Of a stretch of DNA of 64,000 bases, positions 27,959-37,829 are shown in pieces; positions within the stretch are counted from its first letter, which is position 1; each line of letters starts with the position of its first letter. Source of the stretch: Aureimonas sp. AU20 (GTDB lineage Bacteria > Pseudomonadota > Alphaproteobacteria > Rhizobiales > Rhizobiaceae); the NCBI RefSeq assembly GCF_001442755.1, contig NZ_CP006367.1, positions 2,976,001 through 3,040,000 on the forward strand, given 5' to 3'. Position numbers and translations under genes: made by a program. The notes beneath the pieces are model-generated. The model was given only the letters and a program-made list of their open reading frames with translations. It had not been told where the DNA came from and made no database searches.

Positions 27959-28423
27959 ATGAAGACCTTCTCGCAGAAGTCCGAGACGGTGGTGAAGAAG
28001 TGGATCGTCATCGACGCCGAAGGGCTCGTTGTCGGCCGTCTCGCCTCTCTCGTGGCGCTTCGCCTTCGCGGCAAGCACAAGCCCACTTTCACCCCGCATG
28101 TCGATGATGGCGACAACGTCATCATCGTCAACGCGGACAAGGTCGTGTTCACGGGCAAGAAGTACCAGGACAAGACCTACTACTGGCACACCGGCTATGC
28201 CGGCGGCATCAAGGAGCGCAAGGCGCGCGACATTCTCGAGGGCCGCTTCCCGGAGCGCGTCGTCGAGAAGGCCGTCGAGCGTATGCTGCCCCGCGGCCCG
28301 CTCGGCCGTCGCCAGTTGAAGAACCTGCGCGTTTATGCCGGTGCGGCGCATCCGCATGAAGCCCAGATGCCTGAGGCGTTCGACGTCAAGGCGCTGAACT
28401 CCAAGAACTCGAGGGCTGCATAA
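27959..28423 (+). CDS. rplM: 50S ribosomal protein L13
   Basis: L13 is a primary 23S rRNA-binding protein in large-subunit assembly. The 154 residues match the family throughout ([54 protein letters not shown]). The ATG at 27959 is preceded by AAGGG. The stop overlaps the rpsI start (TAATG), the universal rplM-rpsI arrangement. Confidence 0.98.
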   Translation: MKTFSQKSETVVKKWIVIDAEGLVVGRLASLVALRLRGKHKPTFTPHVDDGDNVIIVNADKVVFTGKKYQDKTYYWHTGYAGGIKERKARDILEGRFPERVVEKAVERMLPRGPLGRRQLKNLRVYAGAAHPHEAQMPEAFDVKALNSKNSRAA

Positions 28424-28896
28424 TGGCCGACCTGACCTCGCTGCAGGGCCTCGCCGCCTCCGGCGCCACGGAAGTGGCCGCTCCGGTCCATGTCCAGAAG
28501 CTCGACGCCCACGGCCGCGCCTACGCGACCGGCAAGCGTAAGGACGCGGTCGCCCGCGTCTGGGTGAAGCCCGGCTCCGGCAAGATCGTCGTCAACAACA
28601 AGGACTTCGCGGACTACTTCGCCCGCCCCGTCCTGCAGATGGTGCTCCAGCAGCCGATCGTCGCGGCTTCGCGCGATGGCCAGTTCGACATCGTCGTCAC
28701 GGTTGCCGGCGGTGGTCTGTCCGGTCAGGCCGGCGCGGTGCGTCACGGCATCTCGCGCGCCCTCACCTACTACGAGCCGGGCCTTCGCGCCGTGCTCAAG
28801 AAGGGCGGCTTCCTGACCCGCGACTCGCGTACCGTCGAGCGTAAGAAGTACGGCAAGGCCAAGGCCCGCCGCTCCTTCCAGTTCTCGAAGCGTTAA
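28423..28896 (+). CDS. rpsI: 30S ribosomal protein S9
   Basis: S9 binds the head of the small subunit, and its C-terminal tail reaches the P-site tRNA. The 157 residues have [33 protein letters not shown] and the basic end [11 protein letters not shown] that contacts the tRNA. It has an N-terminal extension of about 28 residues before the conserved part, usual in Alphaproteobacteria. It is translationally coupled to rplM. Confidence 0.98.
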   Translation: MADLTSLQGLAASGATEVAAPVHVQKLDAHGRAYATGKRKDAVARVWVKPGSGKIVVNNKDFADYFARPVLQMVLQQPIVAASRDGQFDIVVTVAGGGLSGQAGAVRHGISRALTYYEPGLRAVLKKGGFLTRDSRTVERKKYGKAKARRSFQFSKR

Positions 28897-28928
28897 TCGT
28901 CTTACCGCTTCACGATCGAACGAATGGG

Positions 28929-28957
28929 AAAGGGCTTCGGGAAACCGAAGCCCTTTT
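28929..28957 (+). terminator. Terminator of the rplM-rpsI operon
   Basis: AAAGGGCTTCGG (28929-28940) pairs with CCGAAGCCCTTT (28945-28956) around GAAA, and a T-run completes it. Confidence 0.9.
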
Positions 28958-29043
28958 CGTTTGTCTAACGCTGGGCAATCGAGCGACTTCAAGCTGTCGC
29001 CGACTTGTTCTATCTCTGCGCCACACGTCGAAGCAGGAATTTC

Positions 29044-30015
29044 ATGGCCAGCCAGTCGATCGACAACGCCTTCACCGCCCCCGCCACGCTCGGGGCCGCG
29101 AGCGATCCGACCTATGCGGGCGCCCTGTCCTTCATGCGGCGGCGCTTTTCCAAGGACGTGTCGGGCTCGGACGTCACCGTCTGGGGCATCCCCTTTGATT
29201 CCGCCGTTTCGAACCGGCCGGGCGCGCGCTTCGGGCCACAGGCGTTGCGGCGCGCCTCGGCGATCTTCGACAACGACCCGCAATATCCCTTCCATGCTGA
29301 CTTCTTCGAGACGCTTTCGGTCGTCGATTATGGCGACTGCCTGCTCGACTATCGGCTGCCGGAGCGGGCGCATCTCGCCATGCGCGAGCAGGCCTCGGCG
29401 CTCTTGGAGAAGACCGGCTTCCTGCTGACGCTGGGGGGCGACCATTCCATCACCTTCCCGCTTCTGCAGGCTCATGCCGCCCGGCACGGCAAGCTCAGCC
29501 TCGTGCATTTCGACGCGCATCAGGACACCTGGCCGCTGGCCACCGACACCCATGGCCGGCCGCGTGTGGACCACGGCTCCTTCGTCTCGGCCGCTCTGCG
29601 TGAGGGGTTGATCGATCCCGACAGCTCGATCCAGATCGGCATCCGCACCCATGCGCCGGAAACCGGCGGGGTGGAAATCCTGTTCGGCCATGAGGTCGAG
29701 GACCTCACCTCCGCCGAGATCGCCAAGCGGATCTACGAGCGCACCGGCGGCACCAATTGCTATCTCAGCTTCGACATCGATTGCCTCGACGTCGCCTTCG
29801 CGCCCGGCACGGGCACGCCGGTCGCGGGCGGACCGTCCAGCGCCAAGATGCTCGCGGTTCTCCATCACCTGAAGAACCTTCAGCTCGTCGGCGCCGACGT
29901 GGTGGAAGTCTCACCGCCCTACGACCACGCCGACATCACCGCCGTCGCGGGCGCGACCGTCGCCATGTATCTTCTCGGCATTCTCGCCGACAAGAAAGCC
30001 GCTGTCGCGCGCTGA
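29044..30015 (+). CDS. speB: Agmatinase / ureohydrolase family
   Basis: The 323-residue arginase-fold enzyme has the binuclear manganese motifs GGDHS (131-135), DAHQD (157-161) and SFDIDCLD (242-249). The sequence [17 protein letters not shown] and the N-terminal [18 protein letters not shown] fit agmatinase, which splits agmatine into putrescine and urea. Guanidinobutyrase or another guanidine hydrolase cannot be excluded. The ATG at 29044 has AGGA upstream. Confidence 0.88.
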   Translation: MASQSIDNAFTAPATLGAASDPTYAGALSFMRRRFSKDVSGSDVTVWGIPFDSAVSNRPGARFGPQALRRASAIFDNDPQYPFHADFFETLSVVDYGDCLLDYRLPERAHLAMREQASALLEKTGFLLTLGGDHSITFPLLQAHAARHGKLSLVHFDAHQDTWPLATDTHGRPRVDHGSFVSAALREGLIDPDSSIQIGIRTHAPETGGVEILFGHEVEDLTSAEIAKRIYERTGGTNCYLSFDIDCLDVAFAPGTGTPVAGGPSSAKMLAVLHHLKNLQLVGADVVEVSPPYDHADITAVAGATVAMYLLGILADKKAAVAR

Positions 30016-30067
30016 CCGGCGCGCCGATTCGTCCTTCGCTTCCAACATTCAACAGGTCCAGACGCTC

Positions 30068-30997
30068 ATGAAACCGCGCATCTTCATCGACGGCGAACAC
30101 GGCACCACGGGTCTCCAGATCCGCGCCCGCATGGCGGATCGCAGCGACGTGGAACTCCTGTCGATCCCGGAAGCGGAGCGGCGCAACGCCTCGCTGCGCG
30201 AGGAACTTTTGAAGGCCGCCGACATCGCTATCCTCTGCCTGCCGGACGATGCCGCGCGGGAGGCTGTGGCCTTTCTCGGTCCGGACGCCTCGACCCGGGT
30301 GATCGACACCTCGACGGCGCACCGGGTCGATCCGAACTGGGCCTATGGTTTTGCCGAACTCGCCAAGGGCCAGGGCGAGGCCATCGCCAAGGCGCGGCTG
30401 GTCGCCAATCCCGGCTGCTACCCCACGGGCGCCATCGCCCTGCTGCGCCCCTTGCGGGACGCGGGGCTCCTGCCCGAGGGCCAGCCGGCGACGGTCAATG
30501 CCGTGTCGGGCTATACCGGCGGCGGCAAGCAGATGATCGCGCAGATGGAAGACGCCGCGCGCGAGGATCACATCGCCTCGCCGCATTTCCTCTACGGGCT
30601 CGACCTCGCCCACAAGCACCTGCCCGAGATGCGCGTCTTTGGCCGGCTCGATCGCGACCCGATCTTCGCCCCCTCGGTCGGCCGCTTCGCGCAGGGCATG
30701 ATCGTGCAGGTTCCCATCCATGCCGATGCGCTGAACGGCGCCAGCGCCGAGCGGCTGCGCGAAGCGCTGGCCGACCATTATGCCGGCCAGTCGATCGTGG
30801 AAGTCGCGAGTGCGGAGGAAACGGCTGGTCTCAAGCGTCTCGACCCGACGGAACTCGCCGGAACCGACGGCATGAAGCTCTTCGTCTTCGGCTCGAAGGA
30901 CGGCTCGCGCTTCAATCTGGTCGCCCTGCTCGACAATCTCGGCAAGGGCGCATCAGGCGCGGCGGTTCAGAACATGGACCTGATGCTGCGGGGCTGA
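30068..30997 (+). CDS. argC: N-acetyl-gamma-glutamyl-phosphate reductase (type 2)
   Basis: ArgC reduces N-acetylglutamyl-5-phosphate with NADPH in arginine synthesis. The 309 residues are the short type 2 form, with [14 protein letters not shown] as nucleotide-binding region and catalytic Cys117 in NPGCYPTGA, then [11 protein letters not shown]. It follows speB after 52 bases, so the two arginine-related genes may share a transcript. In several rhizobia argC likewise follows rpsI; here speB is placed between. Confidence 0.95.
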   Translation: MKPRIFIDGEHGTTGLQIRARMADRSDVELLSIPEAERRNASLREELLKAADIAILCLPDDAAREAVAFLGPDASTRVIDTSTAHRVDPNWAYGFAELAKGQGEAIAKARLVANPGCYPTGAIALLRPLRDAGLLPEGQPATVNAVSGYTGGGKQMIAQMEDAAREDHIASPHFLYGLDLAHKHLPEMRVFGRLDRDPIFAPSVGRFAQGMIVQVPIHADALNGASAERLREALADHYAGQSIVEVASAEETAGLKRLDPTELAGTDGMKLFVFGSKDGSRFNLVALLDNLGKGASGAAVQNMDLMLRG

Positions 30998-31001
30998 CCC
31001 G

Positions 31002-32093
31002 TCAGGCGAGGGCTGGAAGGGGGTACGCCCCCTTCAGCTCCCGCGCATGGAACACGGCACTGCCGAGCACGAGGAGCGCGCCGGCCTGATGCAGCAGCGC
31101 CCAGCCGATCGGCACCTGCAGCAGCAGCGTGGTGATTCCGAGCGCAGCCTGCAGCGTCACCATGCCCGCCAGATGCGTCGCCATTTTGGCATGGCGCGAG
31201 CCGGGCGAAAGCCGCCGCGCGGCAATCGCGTGAAGCACGGCGACGGTGAACAATAGATAGGCGCCGCAGCGATGCGTGAACTGCACCGTCATCACGTTCT
31301 CGAAGAAATTGCGCCAAGCGGGTGTCATCGCTAGGAGATTGGCCGGCACGATCTGCCCGTCCATCATCGGCCAGGTGTTGAAGCTCATGCCCGCATCGAG
31401 GCCGGCCACCAATCCGCCGAGATAGATCTGGAGAAGCGCGAGCCCGACGAGCAGGGCGCCGACCTTGGCCGAATGGCCCGTCGGCGGCGGCGCGATGCGG
31501 CGCGGCGACAGACCCTTGGCTATCCAGAGCGTCGCCGAAAAGATGATGCAGGCCATGGTGAGGTGGACGGCAAGCCGATACTGGCTGACCTCCGTGCGCT
31601 CCACGAGGCCCGAGGCCACCATCCACCAGCCGATGGCGCCCTGCAGGCCGCCCAGCGCCAGAAGACCGACGAGACGGGGCTTCAGCCAGGGCTCGACGCG
31701 GCCCGCGATCCAGAAGAAGGCCAGCGGCAGTGCGAAGGCGAAGCCGACGCTGCGCGCGAGAAATCGGTGCGCCCATTCCCACCAGAAGATGGTCTGGAAC
31801 TCCGACAGGCTCATGCCCTTGTTGAGGATCTGATATTGCGGGATCTGGCGGTAGAGGTCGAACTCCTCCTGCCATTCCGCCTGCGACAAGGGCGGGATCA
31901 TGCCGTGGATCGGCTTCCATTCGGTGATGGACAGGCCGGATTCGGTGAGGCGCGTTGCGCCGCCGACCACGACCAGCGCCAGGATCATGGCCGCCACACA
32001 ATAAAGCCAAAGCCGGATCGCGCGGCGCGATCGCACCCGGCGGTCGTGCTCGCGGGACAGGGCTTGGAGGGGGGCCTGCGTCGATACGCTCAT
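31002..32093 (-). CDS. ctaA: Heme A synthase
   Basis: CtaA (COX15 type) oxidises the C8 methyl of heme O to make heme A for aa3 cytochrome oxidase. The 363 residues form eight membrane helices with the conserved His ligands in WEWAHR, LAVHLTMA, QFTHRCGA and LLHQAGA, and the loop GGATRLTESGLSITEWKP. Length and order match the proteobacterial type. It converges with argC, four bases apart, and is divergent from the DUF2842 gene. Confidence 0.96.
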   Translation of the reverse strand: MSVSTQAPLQALSREHDRRVRSRRAIRLWLYCVAAMILALVVVGGATRLTESGLSITEWKPIHGMIPPLSQAEWQEEFDLYRQIPQYQILNKGMSLSEFQTIFWWEWAHRFLARSVGFAFALPLAFFWIAGRVEPWLKPRLVGLLALGGLQGAIGWWMVASGLVERTEVSQYRLAVHLTMACIIFSATLWIAKGLSPRRIAPPPTGHSAKVGALLVGLALLQIYLGGLVAGLDAGMSFNTWPMMDGQIVPANLLAMTPAWRNFFENVMTVQFTHRCGAYLLFTVAVLHAIAARRLSPGSRHAKMATHLAGMVTLQAALGITTLLLQVPIGWALLHQAGALLVLGSAVFHARELKGAYPLPALA

Positions 32094-32307
32094 GTCAGTC
32101 TTGAAGCGCTTGGTGAAGAAGCCGCTTCATCCCCTTGTTTTCGGCCGATCGGCTCGGCAATCTGGCCTGAGAGCAAGGCTGGTTCGCGCGATCTCGGGCC
32201 GTTGGGGCGGAGGTTTGGTCCCAAGCGCCCCACTTGGCAAGAGCCATCGCGTCGCGGCATGGTCACGCTTTGGCGCGCCCGGGGCGCGAACGGCAGGGAG
32301 GGTCGTC

Positions 32308-32526
32308 ATGCCCATCAGACTGAAGAAGCTCGTCGGCACGCTGCTTCTGGTCGTCTTCGTCGCCGTCTATGCCGTGCTCGCGACGGCCTATGCCACGCTT
32401 TATCTCTCGGCGTCAGCGACTTACGTGCATCTGCTCTACTTCTTCGCGACCGGCATTTTGTGGATCGTCCCGGCCATGTTCGTGATCCGCTGGATGGAAG
32501 GCGGCCGGGCGCAGCGGAACGGCTAG
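32308..32526 (+). CDS. DUF2842 small membrane protein
   Basis: This 72-residue protein has two membrane helices: LVGTLLLVVFVAVYAVLAT and the span around LLYFFATGILWIVPAMFVIRWM. These are the DUF2842 hallmarks found in Alphaproteobacteria, often beside heme A or cytochrome oxidase genes. The ATG follows GGGAGG, a strong ribosome-binding site; the frame is open further upstream, but without support. It overlaps the convergent exopolysaccharide gene by four bases. Confidence 0.85.
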   Translation: MPIRLKKLVGTLLLVVFVAVYAVLATAYATLYLSASATYVHLLYFFATGILWIVPAMFVIRWMEGGRAQRNG

Positions 32527-34475
32527 TTCGGCCGCTGGTCGCGAACCAGAATCATGTCGGCGAAGCCCTTGGCTTTGAGCTGGCTGGTCGCCGCTTCGAT
32601 TTCCCGCTCCGAGCACCCCTCCACCCAGACGAGAAGCGCCGCTTCGGGGTCGAGAATGGCGCCCAGGAACGGCGCGTCGATGCGGCCGCAGTCGATCACC
32701 AGCGTCTCGTAGCTGCGCTCCATGAAGTCGAGCGCATGGCGTCGCTCGCTCCAGAGGCCGGGGCGGCTTTCGTCGTCCAGCCGATGGCCGCTGGCGACGA
32801 TCTCGGCACCGGTCGCAAAGTCGCGCCGGGCGATCTCGGCAAAATTGGCGTCGCCCCGCGCGAGGTCGAACAGGCCTCGCGTGTCGGCCGGCAGGCCCAT
32901 AGCGCGCGCGCCATCCTGCGCTTCGGAAAGATCGACCACCAGGACAGAGCGGCCGCGAAGCGCCAGACGCCGCCCGATATCGACGCCGAGCGTGCGCGTG
33001 TCGGCGCTTGCGGCCGAGACCACCACCGCGCGCGCGACCGCGCTGAACTTCAGCGCTTCGATCACGTCATCCACCATCGCGACGTCGGGATGGCCGGGTA
33101 TCTCGGGTGCGGGCACTGGCTCCAGCGGAAGGCCGACCGACCCAGTCGCATCCTTCCCCTTCATCCGCCGCAACGGCATCGCCAGCGCGACGAAAAAGGC
33201 CGAGCCGAGAAATCCGACGACGCCGCCGGCAAGGGCAGCGGGCCAGAGCGACAGGGAGCGCGTCGTGAGCGGCAGAACCTTCTGGCGAATGGCCGGCGCC
33301 CCTGCCGAGGCGGGCTCGGGCGGAGGCTGGAAGGCCGGCGTTGCCAGGGCGGAGAGAACCTCAGCCTCGTCTCGCAGGCGCGCGAGATCGGCGCGGGCCG
33401 AAACCAGCGCACTAAAAAGGTCGGCTCGCTCCCGAGCGCGCTCGGCGGCCGTCTGTTGCGGGGTCGTGGGCTGCGCGACTGGCGCAGGCTTTTGTTCCGT
33501 TAACAGGCGCAGGGCCGCCGCGTTGGCGTCGCGCTGCGCCTCCAGCTGCGTTAGGAGCGTGTCGTGCCGCGTGGCGATCTCGCTATCGAGCTGTTGCAGA
33601 CGCAGGCGGACGATGCGAACCCGGGGATGATCCGCGTTCAAGCTCGCGGCCAGTTCCTCGGCTCGGGGGCGAAGGCCGCGACGCTCGCGCATCAGAGCGC
33701 GCCAAGCGTCCCATCCACCCCAGCTTCCCGGCATGTCCTTCTGTTCGTCATCGCCCTCGACGGCGGCGATGGCGGCGTCCAATTCCGCGCGCCGGCTTTC
33801 GAGCGCCGCCTTCTGGCTGGGGTCCAGCAGCACGGGCGGGCTCGCACTGACGACCGGCTCCGCGGAAGGCGCAGGCCTGGCGTCGAAATCGGCGAGCTGC
33901 CGCTCCGCGTCAGTCACGCGCGCCTCGGCCCGCGCCAAGCGCCCGTCTATGTCGGCGTCCGCGACGGGAGGGGCTGGGGGCGGGCTCGCGGGCTCGACCT
34001 GTCGCGCCGGCTTGGGAGCTCGCGCCAGAAGCTGATCGGCGATGAATTGAACGCGGACCCGCGCCTGATCCGCGCTCGGTGCCTCCGCCCAGACCACACT
34101 CTTCGTTCCCGACAGGACCTGAATGCCGGTTCGCCGGCTCGCCGCCCCTTCCAGCGGCCCACGCGGCTGACCGACGAGGTCGAGAAGCGATCGCGACCCG
34201 TCCGCGCCGCGCTCCAACGTCAGGCCGGGTCCCGTGTCGAGACCGGGCTCGCGATCGGCGATCACCTGGATCTCGGCGGCCGTCCAGCTCGGCAGCGGCC
34301 CTCCCTCGGCGCTCATTTCGATACGCGCCCGGTGCACGGGGGGAACGAGCGACACTGCGAACGAGGCCGCCGCGCCGGAGAGCAAGGTCGCCGACGCGAC
34401 GATGGCAAGCCGCCGTCCGATGGGCATCGGCCGCTTGTCTTCGCTCTGCGCTGGCATGACCCATTCCGGAGACAT
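32523..34475 (-). CDS. Wzz/BY-kinase-like exopolysaccharide protein with degenerate ATP site
   Basis: The 650 residues have an N-terminal membrane helix (about 22-45), a long periplasmic part with coiled coil (about 180-400), a second helix (about 420-440) and a cytoplasmic MinD/BY-kinase-like domain (about 465-650). This is the layout of chain-length regulators of the Wzc/ExoP type. In the last domain Walker A should read GxGKS but here is AASADTRT (near 487-495), with no lysine, and no tyrosine cluster ends the protein. Walker A'-like VLVVDLS and Walker B-like LVIDCG remain. It is likely a non-catalytic regulator of polymer length or export. The Wza- and WcaJ-like genes diverge from it. Confidence 0.85.
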   Translation of the reverse strand: MSPEWVMPAQSEDKRPMPIGRRLAIVASATLLSGAAASFAVSLVPPVHRARIEMSAEGGPLPSWTAAEIQVIADREPGLDTGPGLTLERGADGSRSLLDLVGQPRGPLEGAASRRTGIQVLSGTKSVVWAEAPSADQARVRVQFIADQLLARAPKPARQVEPASPPPAPPVADADIDGRLARAEARVTDAERQLADFDARPAPSAEPVVSASPPVLLDPSQKAALESRRAELDAAIAAVEGDDEQKDMPGSWGGWDAWRALMRERRGLRPRAEELAASLNADHPRVRIVRLRLQQLDSEIATRHDTLLTQLEAQRDANAAALRLLTEQKPAPVAQPTTPQQTAAERARERADLFSALVSARADLARLRDEAEVLSALATPAFQPPPEPASAGAPAIRQKVLPLTTRSLSLWPAALAGGVVGFLGSAFFVALAMPLRRMKGKDATGSVGLPLEPVPAPEIPGHPDVAMVDDVIEALKFSAVARAVVVSAASADTRTLGVDIGRRLALRGRSVLVVDLSEAQDGARAMGLPADTRGLFDLARGDANFAEIARRDFATGAEIVASGHRLDDESRPGLWSERRHALDFMERSYETLVIDCGRIDAPFLGAILDPEAALLVWVEGCSEREIEAATSQLKAKGFADMILVRDQRPN

Positions 34476-34668
34476 GGCTCGTTCTTCTTCTCAAGACTCG
34501 GCGCCCGAGGGCGCACCTGTTTCCTGCGGTTACGAGGGAAGGATACGGGGTTGGGCCGGCAGCACAAGGCACGGGCACATTTACGAGTGTTTAACCCTAA
34601 TTCGAGATTGTGGGCGACAGAGTTCGGCCTGCTTCAGGCAATGGAAACATCTTGCGGAGTGGGAACGA

Positions 34669-35226
34669 ATGCGCGCCGGGTTTGTGACACTCGCTTTGGT
34701 CGGTGCGGTCCTGTCCGGCTGCGTCACGGCCGCCCCGCCCGCGCCCGCCTTCCATGCCATGCTGAACCAGCCCTACAAGCTGGATGCGGGCGACCGGCTG
34801 CGCGTCACCGTGTTCGAGCAGGACAATCTCTCCGGCACCTATGCCGTGGACAAGTCGGGCTATCTCTCCCTGCCGCTGGTCGGCGCCGTTCCGGCGCGCG
34901 GCAAGACGACCCAGGAGATCGAGGCTGCGGTAACGGCCGCGTTGCGCAACGGCTATCTGCGCTCGCCCGACGTGTCCGTGCAGGTCGAGCAGTATCGCCC
35001 CTTCTTCATCATGGGCGAAGTCTCGAGCGGCGGCCAGTATTCCTACGTTCCCGGCATGACGGCGCAGAACGCCATCGCCATCGCCGGCGGCTTTTCCTCG
35101 CGCGCAGACCAGCGCACGGTGGACATTACGCGCCAAGTCAACGGACAGGTCATCACCGGCCGCGTCCTGATCTCCGACCCGGTTCTTCCCGGCGACACGA
35201 TCTCGGTTCGCGAGCGCCTGTTCTGA
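34669..35226 (+). CDS. Polysaccharide export lipoprotein, Wza-like
   Basis: The 185-residue protein starts with a lipoprotein signal (lipobox LSGC at about 14-17), followed by the poly-export domain (YKLDAGDRLRVTVFEQDNL, GYLSLPLVGAV) and one SLBB domain (FFIMGEVSSGGQYSYVPGM). It is much shorter than Wza of E. coli, and lacks the outer-membrane helix region. This short form is common in rhizobia. It would form the periplasmic part of an exopolysaccharide secretion channel. The ATG has GGAGTGGGA upstream. Confidence 0.92.
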   Translation: MRAGFVTLALVGAVLSGCVTAAPPAPAFHAMLNQPYKLDAGDRLRVTVFEQDNLSGTYAVDKSGYLSLPLVGAVPARGKTTQEIEAAVTAALRNGYLRSPDVSVQVEQYRPFFIMGEVSSGGQYSYVPGMTAQNAIAIAGGFSSRADQRTVDITRQVNGQVITGRVLISDPVLPGDTISVRERLF

Positions 35227-35320
35227 TCCGCGCCTGTTTCAATCGAAACCGAACTGCTCAGTCTCCTTTAGCCTTTTCCTGCTAACCCTTGGAATTAAGC
35301 GTTCGGGGCTGGCTGTCGAG

Positions 35321-36862
35321 ATGAAAAGCAAGAAGCGGAAGGCCAATCTCTTCGAGCGCGAAACGGTTCGCGTCTACCGGCTCGCGGACGCGCCTGCGGG
35401 CGTCGCCGGCCAGACGGCCGAACTCCCGGTCAATGCCCGCCGCATGGCGCAGATGCTGGAGCGGCGCGGTCTGTCGCCGGGCCTCGCATGCGGGCTGGTG
35501 CGCCTGTTCGAGATCGCGGTGCTGGTGATCGGCGGCATCCTTTGCCTGCGCGTTGGGTCGGCCGGCTGGCTCCCTCTCGCGCTGTTCAGCACGCTTCTGG
35601 CGCTGGTGACGGTCGTCACCGTCAACATCCTGAACGGCTACGATTCGCTTCTTCTGCGCTCCCGCCGCGCGCAGTTCCCGCGTCTGGCCGGCGCCTTCGC
35701 CTTCGCCACGTTCGTGGCGATCTGCGCGGCCGAACTGGCGGACCGGCTGGACCGGCCATTTCTGGAAAGTCTGGCGCTTTGGGGCGCGAGCGGTTTCGCG
35801 ATCCTCGGCGTGACGCGCGTCTGCCTTGGCGCGCGAATGCGCCTTTGGGTGCGCAACGGCTTCATGGAGCGGCGGGCGGTCGTGGTCGGCGGCGGCGGAG
35901 CGGCGGAGGCCTTCATCCGCCGGCTCGAAACCAATCCCGACAACGACGTGCGCATCTGCGGCATTTTCGACGATCGCAACGACGATCGCTCACCCGCCAT
36001 CGTGGCCGGCTATCCCAAGCTCGGCTCGGTCTCGCAGTTGACGGAGTTCGCGCGCAAGGCGCGGATCGACATGCTGATCGTGACGCTGCCGGTCAGCGCG
36101 CAGGCGCGTCTTCTCACCATCATGCGCGAGCTTTGGGTTTTGCCGCTGGACATCCGCGTGGCAGCCTCCTCGCCGGACCTGCGCTTTCGCGCCCGGTCGC
36201 ATTCCTTCCTCGGCGACATTCCGCTTCTCAACGCCTTCGACCGGCCGCTCGCGGAATGGGACATGGTGTCGAAGCGCTGCCTCGACCTCGTGGTCGGCCT
36301 CTTCGCCCTGGTGGCCCTGAGCCCCCTGATGGTGGCGACCGCCATCGCCATCAAGCTCGACAGCACCGGCCCGGTCTTCTTTCGTCAGAAGCGCCATGGC
36401 TTCAACAACCAGATCATCAATGTCTGGAAGTTCCGTTCGCTGCGGCACGAGATGTCCGACCCCACCGCGCGCCGGATCGTCACCCACAACGACCCTCGCG
36501 TCACCCGCGTCGGCCGCTTCATCCGCCGCAGCTCGATCGACGAACTGCCGCAGCTCTTCAATGTCCTGACGGGCGAGTTGTCGCTGGTCGGCCCTCGCCC
36601 CCACGCCGTGCACGCCCGCTCCAGCTTCGACCAGAACTTCACGGAAATCGTGGACGGGTATTTCGGGCGACACAAGGTCAAGCCGGGAATCACCGGCTGG
36701 GCGCAGGTCAATGGCTGGCGAGGCGAGATCGACGAAGGCGACAAGCTGCAGAAACGCTTCGAATACGATCTCTACTATATCGAGAACTGGTCGCTGCTTT
36801 TGGACCTTCGCATTCTCGCCTTGACGCCGATCAGCCTCTTTCGAAGCAGCGGCGCCTACTGA
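35321..36862 (+). CDS. Undecaprenyl-phosphate sugar phosphotransferase, WcaJ/ExoY family
   Basis: This enzyme starts repeat-unit synthesis by linking the first sugar-1-phosphate (glucose or galactose, undecided) to undecaprenyl phosphate. The 513 residues have several N-terminal helices, a Rossmann-like middle ([25 protein letters not shown]) and the C-terminal bacterial sugar transferase domain ([57 protein letters not shown]). It lies 94 bases after the Wza-like gene and ends before a 9-bp palindromic hairpin. Confidence 0.95.
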   Translation: MKSKKRKANLFERETVRVYRLADAPAGVAGQTAELPVNARRMAQMLERRGLSPGLACGLVRLFEIAVLVIGGILCLRVGSAGWLPLALFSTLLALVTVVTVNILNGYDSLLLRSRRAQFPRLAGAFAFATFVAICAAELADRLDRPFLESLALWGASGFAILGVTRVCLGARMRLWVRNGFMERRAVVVGGGGAAEAFIRRLETNPDNDVRICGIFDDRNDDRSPAIVAGYPKLGSVSQLTEFARKARIDMLIVTLPVSAQARLLTIMRELWVLPLDIRVAASSPDLRFRARSHSFLGDIPLLNAFDRPLAEWDMVSKRCLDLVVGLFALVALSPLMVATAIAIKLDSTGPVFFRQKRHGFNNQIINVWKFRSLRHEMSDPTARRIVTHNDPRVTRVGRFIRRSSIDELPQLFNVLTGELSLVGPRPHAVHARSSFDQNFTEIVDGYFGRHKVKPGITGWAQVNGWRGEIDEGDKLQKRFEYDLYYIENWSLLLDLRILALTPISLFRSSGAY

Positions 36863-36869
36863 GACGAAG

Positions 36870-36895
36870 GCCGGCGCCCGAACTTAGGCGCCGGC
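36870..36895. terminator. 9-bp palindromic hairpin between convergent genes
   Basis: GCCGGCGCC (36870-36878) and its complement (36887-36895) enclose CGAACTTA between the sugar transferase gene and ridA. No long T-run follows on either side, so termination may be partly Rho-dependent. Confidence 0.45.
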
Positions 36896-36904
36896 AAAGC
36901 GGAG

Positions 36905-37249
36905 TCAGACCGCCGCGACGACGATGATCTCGACGAGATACTCGGGCGCCGCCAGCTTGGATTCACCGGTCGCGCGCGCGGGCGTGTTGTCCGGGTCGAC
37001 CCAGGCGTCCCACACCGCGTTCATCGCGCCGAAATCCTTCATGTCGGCGAGCCAGATCGTCGCCTGAAGGAGCTTCGACTTGTCGGTGCCGGCCTCGGCC
37101 AGCAGGCGATCGATCTCGGACAGGACCGTCTTGGTCTGCGCCGTCACGTCCTCGCCGGGATTGCCGACCTGACCCGCCAGATAGACCGTGTTGCCGTGAA
37201 CCACCGCACCGCTCATGCGACGGCCGGGCTGGATGCGACGAATGCTCAT
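36905..37249 (-). CDS. RidA family protein
   Basis: This is a 114-residue trimeric YjgF/YER057c/UK114 protein. Family members hydrolyse reactive enamine/imine intermediates. It shows VYLAGQVGNPGEDVTAQT, ATIWLADMKDFGAMNAVWDAW and ATGESKLAAPEYLVEIIVVA. Arg in the typical PAR(A/S)xV position appears as TPARATGES, so the acid-binding Arg is likely present (Arg of ARAT). It may belong to a RidA subgroup rather than RidA itself. Single gene. Confidence 0.9.
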   Translation of the reverse strand: MSIRRIQPGRRMSGAVVHGNTVYLAGQVGNPGEDVTAQTKTVLSEIDRLLAEAGTDKSKLLQATIWLADMKDFGAMNAVWDAWVDPDNTPARATGESKLAAPEYLVEIIVVAAV

Positions 37250-37376
37250 GCGTAATCCTTCCGAGTTCGGCTTGCTGCCGAGCGCGTTCTAAAGGCGAAC
37301 GCATCGGGGCAGCAAGCCTTGTCGGCCTTGAGAAAGAAAGGTGTCGTGATGAAAATGACGGGCGAATCGGTCCGTC

Positions 37377-37553
37377 TTAGCGTGTGGCAAGCCCAGCCGC
37401 GCGCACGCCTTGCGCACGTTGCGAGCGCCAACGCGGCGAACTCGACGGGTGCTCGTAGAGATCGGCAAGCCGATCGACCATGGCCTGTTCCATGGCTTCG
37501 TTTTCGGTGATCAGACCCGCTTCGAGAGCGGTGACGATATCAGACGCGGTCAT
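37377..37553 (-). CDS. Small hypothetical protein with a stress-type promoter
   Basis: This 58-residue ORF begins MTASDIVTALEAGLITENEA and continues with MVDRLADLYEHP; it looks helical at first and basic at the end. No family was recognised. The ATG at 37553 has GGGGA five bases upstream, and a good EcfG-like promoter lies about 40 bases upstream, which supports that it is a true gene. A plus-strand ORF overlapping it is rejected. Confidence 0.65.
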   Translation of the reverse strand: MTASDIVTALEAGLITENEAMEQAMVDRLADLYEHPSSSPRWRSQRAQGVRAAGLATR

Positions 37554-37589
37554 GAAAGTCCCCATTTCAGCAGGATCGCGAATCACCCG

Positions 37590-37614
37590 AACCGTCCGAT
37601 TCGGCCTTCGTTCC
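37590..37614 (-). promoter_or_regulatory. Candidate EcfG-type general stress promoter
   Basis: On the minus strand GGAAC (37614-37610), a 16-base spacer and GGTT (37593-37590) match GGAAC-N16/17-xxTT. Transcription would begin about 30 bases before the 58-residue ORF. Confidence 0.55.
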
Positions 37615-37829
37615 GCTAATCCCTAAAAATTTATGGTGATCTCTTTGGGTGCCCAAACGATCGGGAGGGAGAACGGAGGGAAGGAGCCTCAGGAGGTCCG
37701 AGCTGTGGAGAAGAACCGGAGGTCCCCGCCCGCGCACTGGCGAAGGCTTCGCGCTGCTCCAATTTGCACCGGGAGATCAAACCTGCCCGGCCTCGCAATG
37801 GTCCGGATCGCTCGACCAGGAGACATTCG

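Noticed and set aside
37319..37510. Plus-strand ORF of 63 codons opposite the 58-residue ORF
   Set aside because: It has AAAGG before an internal ATG but overlaps the minus-strand ORF, which has better composition, ribosome-binding site and a promoter. It also ends in Arg/Trp/Pro-rich sequence typical of shadows.
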